64,000 nucleotides of DNA, taken from contig CAZKTN010000006.1 of assembly GCA_964555705.1 (NCBI GenBank), forward strand, positions 1-64,000, in the 5' to 3' direction. Below, in pieces: positions 32,914-40,911 of the stretch (position 1 is its first letter; the number at the start of each line of letters is the position of its first letter). The translations under genes were made by a program, and so were the position numbers. This DNA is from ZLKRG44 sp964555705. Its GTDB lineage: Bacteria > Planctomycetota > Phycisphaerae > Phycisphaerales > SM1A02. The notes beneath the pieces were generated by a model, which was given only the letters and a program-made list of their open reading frames with translations, searched no databases and was not told the DNA's origin.

Positions 32914-33599
32914 CGGCGCACCCGTCTCCCGCGCGGATGATCCGGCTCCGCCGGCCGCCGCGCATCCTTGTCGACGACTCCGCCTTCGTGCCGGCGGTTC
33001 CGCTCGATGACGTGGATGCCGCGTGGGAGGCGATCGTGCGCGCCAACCCGAGGTTCACCGACGGCGCCTGCCTTCATGTGGTGGGAGTGCACCGCGATGG
33101 CCATGGCGGCGCGACGATCCACGCAGTGCGCGCGAGCTACCGCATGGGTGCGGTGCGGCGGTGCGGCGTCGAGACCGGGTTCCGCGGGCTTGGCGCGAAG
33201 GCGATCGCGCACGTGGGCGGGAAGGTGCTGATGGGCCTGCGGTCGGCGCAGGTCAACGCGTATCCGCTCATGTGGGAGTTCGCGCCTGGAGGCGGCGTTG
33301 AGATCGGCGAGGCGCCTGATGTGGGCATCATGCGCGAGCTCGTCGAGGAGTGCGGAGTCGAGGCTGCGGCGCCTGCACGCGCCGTCGCGCTTCTCTTCGA
33401 TCCTGTTGTGCAGGCATGGGAGATCGTCCACGACCTCCCGATGCGCCAGCCGCCCGATGCCGCACCCGGATGGGAGTACTCGACACTGGCGATGTGCGAG
33501 CCGCACGCGCTTCCCGCCGGACTCTCGCCATGCGCCGAGCAGATGTGCGAGCTGATCCCATGGTGTGCACTCACGCAGGTGCGCGAAGACCGCCCCTGA
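32910..33599 (+). CDS. Nudix hydrolase
   Basis: 229 residues with a perfect Nudix box: GX5E in GGVEIGE, seven residues, REL, then VEECGV. The box binds Mg and catalyses cleavage of nucleoside diphosphates linked to another moiety. Flanking residues include MWEFAPGGG just before the box. The first 75 residues precede the fold and have no clear domain. The gene is coupled to the peptide transporter through an ATGA overlap. Substrate cannot be inferred. Confidence 0.87.
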   Translation: MTAHPSPARMIRLRRPPRILVDDSAFVPAVPLDDVDAAWEAIVRANPRFTDGACLHVVGVHRDGHGGATIHAVRASYRMGAVRRCGVETGFRGLGAKAIAHVGGKVLMGLRSAQVNAYPLMWEFAPGGGVEIGEAPDVGIMRELVEECGVEAAAPARAVALLFDPVVQAWEIVHDLPMRQPPDAAPGWEYSTLAMCEPHALPAGLSPCAEQMCELIPWCALTQVREDRP

Positions 33600-33641
33600 C
33601 GCCCTCCCACGTACGGATGAAGTTGCCGATGACGGGCGCCG

Positions 33642-34331
33642 CTAGCGCGCCGAAGCCGGCGCGTCGGCGAGGCTCAGCAGCAGCGCGTCGAGCGAGGCAT
33701 CGCCCTCGGGCGCCTTCACCCAGCGCACGCTTCGCGTGGCATTGGTCACGTACTGGCTCGCCGACCTGCGCATTCGCCGCGTCGCCGCGTCGTCGAGCGT
33801 CGCGGTGAGCGTTCCGGTGAGCGACGCCGGGCTCATGAGGTCCTGGAAACCCGGCGTGCACGCGATCAGCGACATGTTGGATCCGACGAGCTCGAGCGTG
33901 AACTCAGGCTCGCCGAGCTCGCCGCCAGGCCATGCGAACCCGCCGCCGCCATAGACGCCGAGCTCGTTGCCCGCGATCACCACGAGCCTGATGCTGGTGT
34001 TGGTCGCGGTCGGATCGACGGCCGTGCGGCCTGCCTTGGGGACCCAGAGCAAGTTGATGTGCAGCACGTAGCCGTACACCGGAGCGCCCGACTCGAGCTG
34101 CGAGAAGTCCACATCGCTCAAGATGAACGACGACTGCGCGGCCTCCTGCGCATAGGTGCCGATGCCCAGTGCGGGACGCAGTGTCCGTGTGGTGCCACCG
34201 AGGCTGGTCAGCTCGACGGTGCCCACCTCGCCGACGGTTCCGCAGGATGCACTGCCGAGTGCGGCTGCCACCGCGCACAGGAGCGGCAGGGATTCGCGGA
34301 TCGCGCTCCACAGGGCCCGCGCCGAAGGCAT
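33642..34331 (-). CDS. Putative lipoprotein of unknown function
   Basis: 229 residues, no family recognised. An N-terminal signal with Arg residues and a hydrophobic core ends in ALGSASCGTVGEVGT, a plausible though imperfect lipobox. The mature part is rich in Gly, Thr, Val and Ser and looks beta-structured (VYGYVLHINLLWVPKAG; IRLVVIAGNELGVYGGGG). Two adjacent ATGs (34334, 34331) are possible. It follows the degenerate amidohydrolase by 31 bp in the same direction and faces the Nudix gene, 42 bp away. Confidence 0.62.
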   Translation of the reverse strand: MPSARALWSAIRESLPLLCAVAAALGSASCGTVGEVGTVELTSLGGTTRTLRPALGIGTYAQEAAQSSFILSDVDFSQLESGAPVYGYVLHINLLWVPKAGRTAVDPTATNTSIRLVVIAGNELGVYGGGGFAWPGGELGEPEFTLELVGSNMSLIACTPGFQDLMSPASLTGTLTATLDDAATRRMRRSASQYVTNATRSVRWVKAPEGDASLDALLLSLADAPASAR

Positions 34332-34362
34332 CATGTGCTGCCAGGACAGCATGTCGCCCAGA

Positions 34363-35307
34363 TCACTGTGGCCGGACGCCACGGGACTGCGTGCCGGAAG
34401 TTCCGAGTGGGCTGGCGGTGCGGCCTGCGACTCGCGAGGCGGCGCCTGCGCCGAGCGTCGTCGGCAGGCCGAGCACTGACACGGCGTCGCGCTCGACGAT
34501 GCCTCGGAGCGACGCGCGCGGAATCGCGGGAAGCGGGGTGCCCAGCGCGTAGGAGTTGAGCGACAGAATCGTCTCGACAGCCGATGCCGGGCGCTCGAAG
34601 GGAAAGCCACTGCCGAGCATGATGCGGTCGATCACGCCAAGCGCAGATGCGTTGAGCAGCACGCCGTACAGCTGCCATGGGCGGGACACCATGCCTGAGG
34701 TGTCCGCAAACACGCCCGTGTGCTTGGCCATGAGCGCAAGCGCCTCATCGACCCACGGGAAGCCAATCTCCCCAAGCACAAGCTTGAGACGCGGGAATGC
34801 GCGCATCACCTCATCGAAGGTCGCGGGCCGGTCGAACTCCATGATGCAGCTCGCGGTGGAGCGGCCAAGTCGTGCCGCAAACACGGGCATGCCGAGCGAC
34901 TCGCAGCGCTCGTAGAGGCGCATCGCGGAGGAGTTGGCGGCGTGGAATCCCTGCGCCGAGGGCGAGATGGAGACGCCCACGAGGCCGAGTGTGCGTGCGC
35001 GCTCAAGCTCGTCGATGGCGTCGGGCGCCAGAGGGTCGATGCCCGCGATGCCCAGCATGCGGTCCGGGTGGCGACGCACGTGGTCGGCCACGAACTCGTT
35101 GGGAACGAGCGCACCGAGCATGTTCGAGCGGAACCCATGCACGAGGGTGACCGTCTCGCACGCGGTCTCGCGGGCGTGGGCACCGATCGTGCCGTCCACC
35201 TGCATGGGCGAGCCTGCCTGCGCACCGCTGCGGCGCACGGCATCCGACAGCTCCATGCCGAGCTGGTCGGGCGAGTGCCAGATCCTGGTCAGGACGTCAA
35301 CAATCAT
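34363..35307 (-). CDS. Amidohydrolase-2-like protein lacking the metal ligands
   Basis: 314 residues with the overall pattern of the ACMSD/amidohydrolase-2 TIM barrel: a RMLGIAGIDPLAPD strand, LGLVGVSISP, PRLKLVLGEIGFPWVDEAL, VFADTSGM and IMLGSGFPFERP. However, the N-terminal HxH is replaced (IVDVLTRIW), the His of the usual lvlgHlG is Glu (LVLGEIG), and the final Asp of lfGSDfP is Gly (LGSGFPF). A metal-dependent hydrolase or decarboxylase activity is therefore unlikely. ATG 35307 overlaps the ubiE stop (ATGA), implying coupled translation with a methyltransferase. Confidence 0.75.
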   Translation of the reverse strand: MIVDVLTRIWHSPDQLGMELSDAVRRSGAQAGSPMQVDGTIGAHARETACETVTLVHGFRSNMLGALVPNEFVADHVRRHPDRMLGIAGIDPLAPDAIDELERARTLGLVGVSISPSAQGFHAANSSAMRLYERCESLGMPVFAARLGRSTASCIMEFDRPATFDEVMRAFPRLKLVLGEIGFPWVDEALALMAKHTGVFADTSGMVSRPWQLYGVLLNASALGVIDRIMLGSGFPFERPASAVETILSLNSYALGTPLPAIPRASLRGIVERDAVSVLGLPTTLGAGAASRVAGRTASPLGTSGTQSRGVRPQ

Positions 35308-36098
35308 CGGTCGCCCGTGAGTGTAGTGGTTTCAGGGACCCGTGCCGTGGTCGCCACGCATACCCCGAAGGTCAGCGGGTGCTGCCGCACGTCGGCAAAT
35401 CCAGCGTCGGCTACGGCGCCTGCAAGCGCCGCGGGTTCGAGGAACGACGCCACGCTCCTCGGCAGGTAGCGGTAGGCCCCGGACCTGTCGCGCGCGATGA
35501 TGCTTGCCGTCAGCGGCATCACCCGGTGCGTGTAGACGCTGTTGAGCCAGCGGAGCACGCCCTGCTTGGGTTCGCCGAACTCAAGGATCACCAGGCGCCC
35601 GCCCGGCGAAAGCACGCGCCGGAACTCGCGCAGCGCGCGTGCAGGATCGGAGACGTTCCTGATGCCGAAGGCGATCGAAAGCACGCTGAAGGATGCGTCG
35701 GCGAACGGCAGGTTCATGGCATCTCCCTCCACGAAGGACGCCTCCGCCTGCTTTGCCTTTGTGCGCGCCACATCGAGCATTGGCGCCGTGAAGTCGAGTC
35801 CGGTCACCGCGGCCGGCGCTGGGTTGGCCCTTGCGAAGGCAAGGGTCAGGTCGCCGGTGCCGCATGCGACATCGAGCACCCGATCCGCTGACGTCGGCTG
35901 CACCAGCCGGACGGCAGCGCGCCTCCAGGCCTGATCCTGCCAGAACGAGTGAAGCCTGTTGTTGAGGTCGTAGCTGCCTGCAATCGCCGAGAACATCCGC
36001 TGCACGCGGTCAGCCTTGTCGCCTCGCGCGTGCGGGTTGCCCGACAGCGTGTCGGTCGTCCATGCGGCATCCTGGGCTGCTCCGTGCGGATCGGCCAT
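35304..36098 (-). CDS. ubiE: Demethylmenaquinone/ubiquinone methyltransferase
   Basis: 264 residues. SAM-dependent C-methyltransferase of quinone synthesis. Motifs: FSAIAGSYDLNNRLHSFWQD, the SAM loop VLDVACGTGDLTLAF, GLDFTAPMLDVA, IAFGIRNVSDPARALREF and VILEFGEP. In planctomycetes the substrate is most likely demethylmenaquinone (inference). ATG 36098 has TACCAT exactly 6 nt upstream. An N-terminal tail of about 30 residues precedes the fold. It is translationally coupled to the amidohydrolase-like gene. Confidence 0.9.
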   Translation of the reverse strand: MADPHGAAQDAAWTTDTLSGNPHARGDKADRVQRMFSAIAGSYDLNNRLHSFWQDQAWRRAAVRLVQPTSADRVLDVACGTGDLTLAFARANPAPAAVTGLDFTAPMLDVARTKAKQAEASFVEGDAMNLPFADASFSVLSIAFGIRNVSDPARALREFRRVLSPGGRLVILEFGEPKQGVLRWLNSVYTHRVMPLTASIIARDRSGAYRYLPRSVASFLEPAALAGAVADAGFADVRQHPLTFGVCVATTARVPETTTLTGDR

Positions 36099-36104
36099 CG
36101 CGCG

Positions 36105-36110
36105 ATGGTA
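36105..36110 (-). promoter_or_regulatory. -10 element TACCAT of ubiE
   Basis: On the minus strand TACCAT is followed by 6 nt and the ATG of ubiE. Confidence 0.5.
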
Positions 36111-36120
36111 GGCAGAGGCA

Positions 36121-36162
36121 CCAATAACGGCGCCTTAGGGGGCAATCTGCACGCCAATAACG
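36121..36162. repeat. Two direct repeats of CCAATAACG in a divergent intergenic region
   Basis: CCAATAACG occurs at 36121-36129 and 36154-36162, 33 bp start to start (about three helical turns), immediately behind the ubiE -10. The motif stands out in GC-rich surroundings. It could be a tandem operator for ubiE or for the divergent B12-domain-like gene. Confidence 0.4.
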
Positions 36163-36228
36163 CCCTGAACCGCCCAAATCAGGTCACCATCGGCAGCGAG
36201 GAGGTGCGTCGCCGATCCACAGTGCACC

Positions 36229-36969
36229 ATGCAACAGGACATTGCCATCGAGCGTCTCTTCCAGTCCATGATCGCCGGCGACCGCAGCGGCGCACGCCAG
36301 CTCGTGTCGGAGTACCTCGCGAGCGGGCACCGAAGCGAGGACCTCGCGATCGACGTGCTGTGGCCCTCGATGCAGACGCTCTTCCAGATGTGGCGCAACG
36401 ACCAGCTTTCGACGCTCGCGCACCGCTACGCGACTCGCATGATGCGCACGATCGTCGACCAGGCGCAGGCTGGCTACGCGCAGGCACCCCGCAACGGACG
36501 TCGCGTGATCCTTGCGTGCGGCGCCGACGAGACCGAGGACATGGCGGCGCAGCTTGCCGCAGACTTCCTCGAGGCAGCGGGCTACGAGGTGCTCTTCGCC
36601 GCAAGCGGCGTCGCCAATGACGAGCTGCTCGCCGAGACTGGAACGCGTCGCCCTGATGCGCTGGTCATGTTCGCCGCAGGCGCATCCGATGCGCCGCGCA
36701 TCCGCCAGCTCATCGACACGATCCACGCGATCCGCGCCACGCCCGGCATGCCCATCATCTGCGGTGGAGGCGTCTTCAACCGTGCGCCTGGACTTGCCGA
36801 GGAGATCGGCGCCGATGGCGTCGCGACCGACCCCGTGTCGCTCGTGAACCTCGTGGACGAGAAGCTTGGGCTCCGTGCCGCATCATCGACGGCAGCGAAG
36901 TCGGAGTACCGCATCGGGGAGCGGACCGAGGCGCGCATCGTGCGCCGCGCACGCGCCGCGGTGGCCTGA
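36229..36969 (+). CDS. Cobalamin-binding-domain-like protein with altered cobalamin motif
   Basis: 246 residues. Residues 1-85 resemble the helical B12-binding cap (LFQMWRNDQLSTLAHRYATR against the usual W...EHxAT), and 90-215 a Rossmann B12-binding domain (RRVILACGADETEDMAAQLA; EAAGYEVLFAASGV; MPIICGGGVFNRAP). The DxHxxG motif that supplies the cobalt-ligating His reads DETEDM here, so base-off cobalamin binding is improbable. A regulatory or scaffold role is possible. The tail is basic. No Shine-Dalgarno lies at normal distance and no -10 was found; the start is the only suitable ATG. Confidence 0.75.
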   Translation: MQQDIAIERLFQSMIAGDRSGARQLVSEYLASGHRSEDLAIDVLWPSMQTLFQMWRNDQLSTLAHRYATRMMRTIVDQAQAGYAQAPRNGRRVILACGADETEDMAAQLAADFLEAAGYEVLFAASGVANDELLAETGTRRPDALVMFAAGASDAPRIRQLIDTIHAIRATPGMPIICGGGVFNRAPGLAEEIGADGVATDPVSLVNLVDEKLGLRAASSTAAKSEYRIGERTEARIVRRARAAVA

Positions 36970-36989
36970 GCGCAAGAACTTCATGGTGC

Positions 36990-37031
36990 AGCGCTGCGCA
37001 CTCCGCGAGACGCATGCGGGTGCGCAGCGCT
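36990..37031 (+). terminator. Hairpin between the B12-like gene and tilS
   Basis: AGCGCTGCGCA (36990-37000) and TGCGCAGCGCT (37021-37031) are perfect 11-bp complements; the loop can form an inner CCGC/GCGG stem. It lies 21 bp after the stop codon at 36969 and just before the tilS promoter. There is no T run, so termination is plausible but unproven. Confidence 0.5.
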
Positions 37032-37039
37032 TCGTTCCA

Positions 37040-37045
37040 TAGCAT
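37040..37045 (+). promoter_or_regulatory. -10 element TAGCAT of tilS
   Basis: TAGCAT is followed by exactly 6 nt and ATG 37052. Confidence 0.5.
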
Positions 37046-37051
37046 CTGGGG

Positions 37052-38050
37052 ATGCGCACTCCCGTGCCATCGCTCGCATGCCGCATCGGCCGTCATGCGC
37101 TGACCGCTGAGGTCGCGCAACAGCTGATCGGCCGCTGCGGGTGGACGCCTGGCAGCGCAATCGCGGTGGGGTGCTCGGGAGGGGTGGACTCGTGCGTGCT
37201 CCTTGCCGCGTGCGCAGCGATCTCCCGCAGGCGATCCTCGCGCTGCTGTGTCGTCGCGGTGCATGTGAATCACCACCTTCGTCCCGACGCGGATGCGGAT
37301 GCAGCGCATGTGGAGGCGCTGGCGCACGAGCTCGGCGTCCTGCATGTGCGTCGTGATGTGCACCCCAAGCGCCGAGGCAAGGGGCTTGCAGATGACGCAC
37401 GAGAGCTCCGGCATGCCGCGCTCCTTGATGCAGCGCGTGAGACGGGTGCCAACCACATCGCGCTTGCCCACCATGCCGATGACAGGCTCGAGACGCTGCT
37501 GATGCATCTGGGTCGCGGCAGCGGTCTTCGTGGCCTTGGGTCGATTCCATGGAGCCGGTCGGCGGGACGCGGAACCGGGGTGCGCATCGCGCGGCCGATG
37601 CTTGGAATGGTGCGCGAGGAGATCCTGGCGTGTGCGCGTGATGTTGGAGTCGCCTGGCGCGAGGACCCCGGCAACGCCGATCCCTCCACCGCACGTGGCC
37701 TGCTTCGCACGCAGGTCATTCCGGCACTTCGCGCTCGGTGGCCCAAGGTCGCGCAGCGTGCGTCATCGGCGGCGGATGGCGCACGGGCGGGGCTCCGTGC
37801 CGGGCGTGCGTGGTCGCGCGACCGGGTGGTGGGGGCGGCACCGGCCCGTTCCATGCTGCGTTCGGCCGGGCCGGACCTCGCGTGCATCGTCGTCGACTCG
37901 TGGCTTCGCGGGCGGGGCGTGCGCGCGACATGGATGCAGGTCACGCGGATCGCGAGAGCTGCGGCTGGAGCGGAGCGCGAGCCGCGCACCTTCCCGGCAG
38001 GCGGCATGCATGTGGTGGTTCGTGCGCGCGGAGTCTCGCTTGAGGGCTGA
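37052..38050 (+). CDS. tilS: tRNA(Ile)-lysidine synthase
   Basis: 332 residues. It modifies C34 of the tRNA-Ile(CAU) to lysidine, so that AUA is read as Ile. The N-type PP-loop SGGVDS is at residues 42-47; HVNHHLRPDAD, ALAHHADDRLETLLMHLGRGSG and REDPGNAD are conserved family blocks. The C-terminal part (about 220-332) is shorter than in E. coli TilS. ATG 37052 fits a -10 element 6 nt upstream. It is convergent with the thiol-redox membrane protein (22 bp). Confidence 0.92.
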   Translation: MRTPVPSLACRIGRHALTAEVAQQLIGRCGWTPGSAIAVGCSGGVDSCVLLAACAAISRRRSSRCCVVAVHVNHHLRPDADADAAHVEALAHELGVLHVRRDVHPKRRGKGLADDARELRHAALLDAARETGANHIALAHHADDRLETLLMHLGRGSGLRGLGSIPWSRSAGRGTGVRIARPMLGMVREEILACARDVGVAWREDPGNADPSTARGLLRTQVIPALRARWPKVAQRASSAADGARAGLRAGRAWSRDRVVGAAPARSMLRSAGPDLACIVVDSWLRGRGVRATWMQVTRIARAAAGAEREPRTFPAGGMHVVVRARGVSLEG

Positions 38051-38071
38051 CCTCCGCGATCCCGACCAGCG

Positions 38072-39088
38072 CTAGGCCTGGGGCTTGCCTGAGCCCGCCG
38101 GTTCGGCGGGTGCAGCACGCACCGGCTCGCGGCCGAGGCATCCGGAGAAGTCCTTCTCGGTGGCGCAAGTGACGCGGCCCTCCTCCACGACAAGGAGCGT
38201 GGGCCGGCCCACGAGATAGGACTTGCCCTCGGGCAGGTCGATGAAGGTGCAGTGGGGGCAGTCGACCTCGTCGGGCTGGTCGCTCGGCAGCAGGTCCGCG
38301 TCAGGGTTCGGCGGCACACGCACAGCAATCACCTTCTCGCCCTCGCGCGGCTCCGAGAAGTACTCGTTGAAGAGCGTGTGGCAGGTGCCGCAGCGGGGGT
38401 CATAGAGCACGACAGCGGAGCGACCCTCGAGCGTGAGCGCGGTGAGCATCGGATTCAGGCGCGCGAGTCCCGTGTCGGGGATCGTTCGTCCGGCCCACGT
38501 GGTGTAGTCAAGCTCCACGTAGGTGCCCGGCGCGAGAGCCGATGCCTTGCCTGCGACACTGCGCAACACCTCGACGCGGCTCGAGGTCGCAAACCCGGCC
38601 ACCAGCGACGCAAGCATCAGCATCGCGGTCCACGCGGGGCTGTGCACGCGAGGTGCTCGGCCAGCGGTGGCATCGGCTGCCAGACGTGCCGCTGCACGCA
38701 CGCCTGCACGGTCGGCCAGCAGGTACACCGCGAACCCCGCAGCCAGCGCCCACACGCCAGGCGCCAGCGGGGGAGCCGCAACCCCATCGCGCAGCGGCAC
38801 AGCGATCGCCGCCGACAGTGAGGCGATGGCGGCGAATGCGATCGCGCCGCCGATGACGCGTCCGATGGCAGGCCCGAGCCGAGGACGCGAGCCCAGCAGC
38901 AGCGCCATGAGCGCAAGCGACCCCATCGCGCCAATCGTGACCCGCATGGTGCCCACATCGTCGAGGCCCAAGCGGCCGCCGATCTGCGCCATCCAGGCGG
39001 GGAGCGCCGATGTGCCGTCCGAGAGCCATGACAGCACGATCCATCCGAGGATCGCGGCGGGAAAGACTCTGCATGTGATGAACTGCAT
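38072..39088 (-). CDS. Membrane protein with thioredoxin-like CGTC domain
   Basis: 338 residues. Five hydrophobic segments fill residues 8-180, followed by an extracytoplasmic part containing YDPRCGTCHTLFNEYF, a second CPHC (EVDCPHCTFIDLP) and a distal Cys pair (CATEKDFSGC). This layout recalls MauE/DoxX-like or VKOR-linked thiol-disulfide exchange proteins but no exact family is recognised. ATG 39088 has GAGGAG 9 nt upstream. The Cys pattern is shared with the upstream neighbour, 48 bp away, indicating duplicated partners of one redox pathway. Confidence 0.7.
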   Translation of the reverse strand: MQFITCRVFPAAILGWIVLSWLSDGTSALPAWMAQIGGRLGLDDVGTMRVTIGAMGSLALMALLLGSRPRLGPAIGRVIGGAIAFAAIASLSAAIAVPLRDGVAAPPLAPGVWALAAGFAVYLLADRAGVRAAARLAADATAGRAPRVHSPAWTAMLMLASLVAGFATSSRVEVLRSVAGKASALAPGTYVELDYTTWAGRTIPDTGLARLNPMLTALTLEGRSAVVLYDPRCGTCHTLFNEYFSEPREGEKVIAVRVPPNPDADLLPSDQPDEVDCPHCTFIDLPEGKSYLVGRPTLLVVEEGRVTCATEKDFSGCLGREPVRAAPAEPAGSGKPQA

Positions 39089-39136
39089 GGCTGGGGACTC
39101 CTCGGAATCAGGCTCGCGGAACCGGGGCGGGGCGCA

Positions 39137-40243
39137 TCACTTGGCGAGGCATGCCTCGACCTGCTCCGTGTTCTCCGAGTCGGTGGCCACGCACGTGATG
39201 ACACCGTCCTGCACCGTCAGCAGCACCGGCGTGGTGAAGACCCAGCTCGGGCCCTTCAGCAGCCTCACCATGTCGCAGCGCTCGCACGGGTTCGGCAGCG
39301 CGGCGGCGGGATCCGTGTCGGGCACCTCAACGGCAAGCACCGGCACCTCAAGCTCGCCCTCGAAGTAGGTGGACATCAGCGTGTGGCAGTGGTCGCAGTC
39401 CGACCGGTAGAAGACCACATGCCACCGGCCCTGCTGGATTGTCGCTGGCGGCGCCGTAGCGAGCAGCTGCATGATCGGCTGGGCATCGAGCCTCTGGCCG
39501 ATCCACTTCTCGAACTCGCCGAGGTAGTAGGACTCGACCTTCTCAGGCCGGCCTGGCCATGTCGATGCTTGTGCCGTTGCATCTGCGGGCTGGGTGGCAC
39601 CCGGCGCAGGTGCCGTCGACGCGCCGGCATCAGTCGTGGCGCCGCCACCTGTCGAGGTGCCGGCCTGCGCCATCGTGTCCGGCTCCTCAAGCTTCACCGC
39701 CGGCTTCGGCATGCCGAACGCGATCGCGGATCCGATGATGCACAGGCCCATCGCAGGCCACGCGCCCTTGGTGATGGGCGGCACCATGCCCTTGGCCGAC
39801 ACCGGGAATGCGATCGCCGCGACCAGCATCGATCCGTCGATCAGCAGCATGTAGAAGGGGTTGGGGCCGCCGGCGCCAAAGCACCCGCATCCGCCGCGGA
39901 GCACCTCGGCGAATCCGCCCTTCTGCCACGAGGGGATGATCGTCGAGAGCAGGATCGCGCAGAAGAACGTCAGCAGGGCGATCGCCACCGCGCGCGACAG
40001 CCTCGGCACGCAGATCATGAGGGCGGCGATCACGAACTCCGACAGGATGATCAGCCGCAGCGCAAGGTCCATCCAGGCGTTGCCGGAGAGGCCGAGCATG
40101 CCGTCCGTTGAGGTGATGGTGCTCAGGACAACTGGCGGCAGCAGCTTTGGGTCGAGCTGCGCGAGCTTGAATGACGCTCCAGCAAGGAGCCACAGGGGAA
40201 CCACAGCCCTGCAGACGATCGTGCCGATGGCGTGACGGGTCAT
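39137..40243 (-). CDS. MauE/DoxX-like membrane protein with thioredoxin-like CDHC domain
   Basis: 368 residues. About four membrane helices (residues 8-28, 55-80, 85-105, 125-150, with one near 165-180) with the MauE-style RGGCGCFGAGGPNPFY between them. An Ala/Thr/Gly-rich linker (about 190-235) leads to an extracytoplasmic domain with YRSDCDHCHTLMSTYF, NPCERCDMV and a final CVATDSENTEQVEAC. MauE-type proteins help form disulfides in exported partners. ATG 40243 has TAACCT exactly 6 nt upstream. It is likely co-transcribed with its paralogue downstream. Confidence 0.75.
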   Translation of the reverse strand: MTRHAIGTIVCRAVVPLWLLAGASFKLAQLDPKLLPPVVLSTITSTDGMLGLSGNAWMDLALRLIILSEFVIAALMICVPRLSRAVAIALLTFFCAILLSTIIPSWQKGGFAEVLRGGCGCFGAGGPNPFYMLLIDGSMLVAAIAFPVSAKGMVPPITKGAWPAMGLCIIGSAIAFGMPKPAVKLEEPDTMAQAGTSTGGGATTDAGASTAPAPGATQPADATAQASTWPGRPEKVESYYLGEFEKWIGQRLDAQPIMQLLATAPPATIQQGRWHVVFYRSDCDHCHTLMSTYFEGELEVPVLAVEVPDTDPAAALPNPCERCDMVRLLKGPSWVFTTPVLLTVQDGVITCVATDSENTEQVEACLAK

Positions 40244-40249
40244 GCCGTG

Positions 40250-40255
40250 AGGTTA
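40250..40255 (-). promoter_or_regulatory. -10 element TAACCT of the MauE-like gene
   Basis: On the minus strand TAACCT is followed by 6 nt and ATG 40243. It overlaps the end of gmhA. Confidence 0.45.
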
Positions 40256-40843
40256 TGCGCAGGAGGGTGCGCCGTCCTCGAGCGACTCGCAGATCGCATG
40301 CATCGCCATCTGGTGCGCCTCCTGCACGGCGGCTCCGTCCACACCGCTGATGGTGACGGCCACATCGCACAGCGCAAGGCACGCACCGCCATCGCCCCCG
40401 AGGAGGCCAATTGTGCGCATGCCAGTGTTGCGCGCCGCAGTGAGCGCCGCAACAAGGTTGGCGCTTCGGCCGGAGGTCGAGAAGACAACGAGCGCATCGC
40501 CCGGCCTGCCGAGCGCCGACAGCGGGCGCGCGAACACCTGCTCGAATCCAAAGTCATTGGCGATGCATGTGATCGCCGTGGGATCCGCGCACAGGCACAC
40601 CGACCGCAACGGGCGCCTGTTCGACCGGTACCGGCCGGTGAGCTCCTCCGCCAGGTGAAGCGCCTCGGCCGCGCTGCCTCCATTCCCGCACGTGAACAGC
40701 GTGCCGCCTGCGACCAGCGTCTCGCGTACGGCGTTCATGAGCGACTCGACCTGCTGAGCCCGCGACTCGAGCGCCGCAACGGCGGCCCGCGCCTGTTCGA
40801 GGCGGCCGTGCAACACTGAGGAGATCGACACGTCCTGGGGCAT
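40253..40843 (-). CDS. gmhA: Phosphoheptose isomerase-like SIS protein
   Basis: 196 residues from ATG 40843, typical for GmhA, which converts sedoheptulose 7-phosphate to D-glycero-manno-heptose 7-phosphate for LPS or glycan synthesis. Motifs: CGNGGSAAEALHLAEELTGR, NDFGFEQVFARPLSALG and VVFSTSGRSANLVAAL of the SIS fold, and the C-terminal EAHQMAMHAICE. A longer frame exists upstream, but TACCTT lies 8 nt before 40843 and homology begins soon after. Other SIS sedoheptulose isomerases are an alternative. Divergent from the photolyase gene. Confidence 0.85.
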   Translation of the reverse strand: MPQDVSISSVLHGRLEQARAAVAALESRAQQVESLMNAVRETLVAGGTLFTCGNGGSAAEALHLAEELTGRYRSNRRPLRSVCLCADPTAITCIANDFGFEQVFARPLSALGRPGDALVVFSTSGRSANLVAALTAARNTGMRTIGLLGGDGGACLALCDVAVTISGVDGAAVQEAHQMAMHAICESLEDGAPSCA

Positions 40844-40851
40844 AGGCGCGC

Positions 40852-40857
40852 AAGGTA
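40852..40857 (-). promoter_or_regulatory. -10 element TACCTT of gmhA
   Basis: On the minus strand TACCTT is followed by 8 nt and ATG 40843. Confidence 0.35.
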
Positions 40858-40911
40858 GTGCGCCGGCGCCGATCCGTCGCACGCGCTGCAGATCCATGCT
40901 CAACTTGCGCC

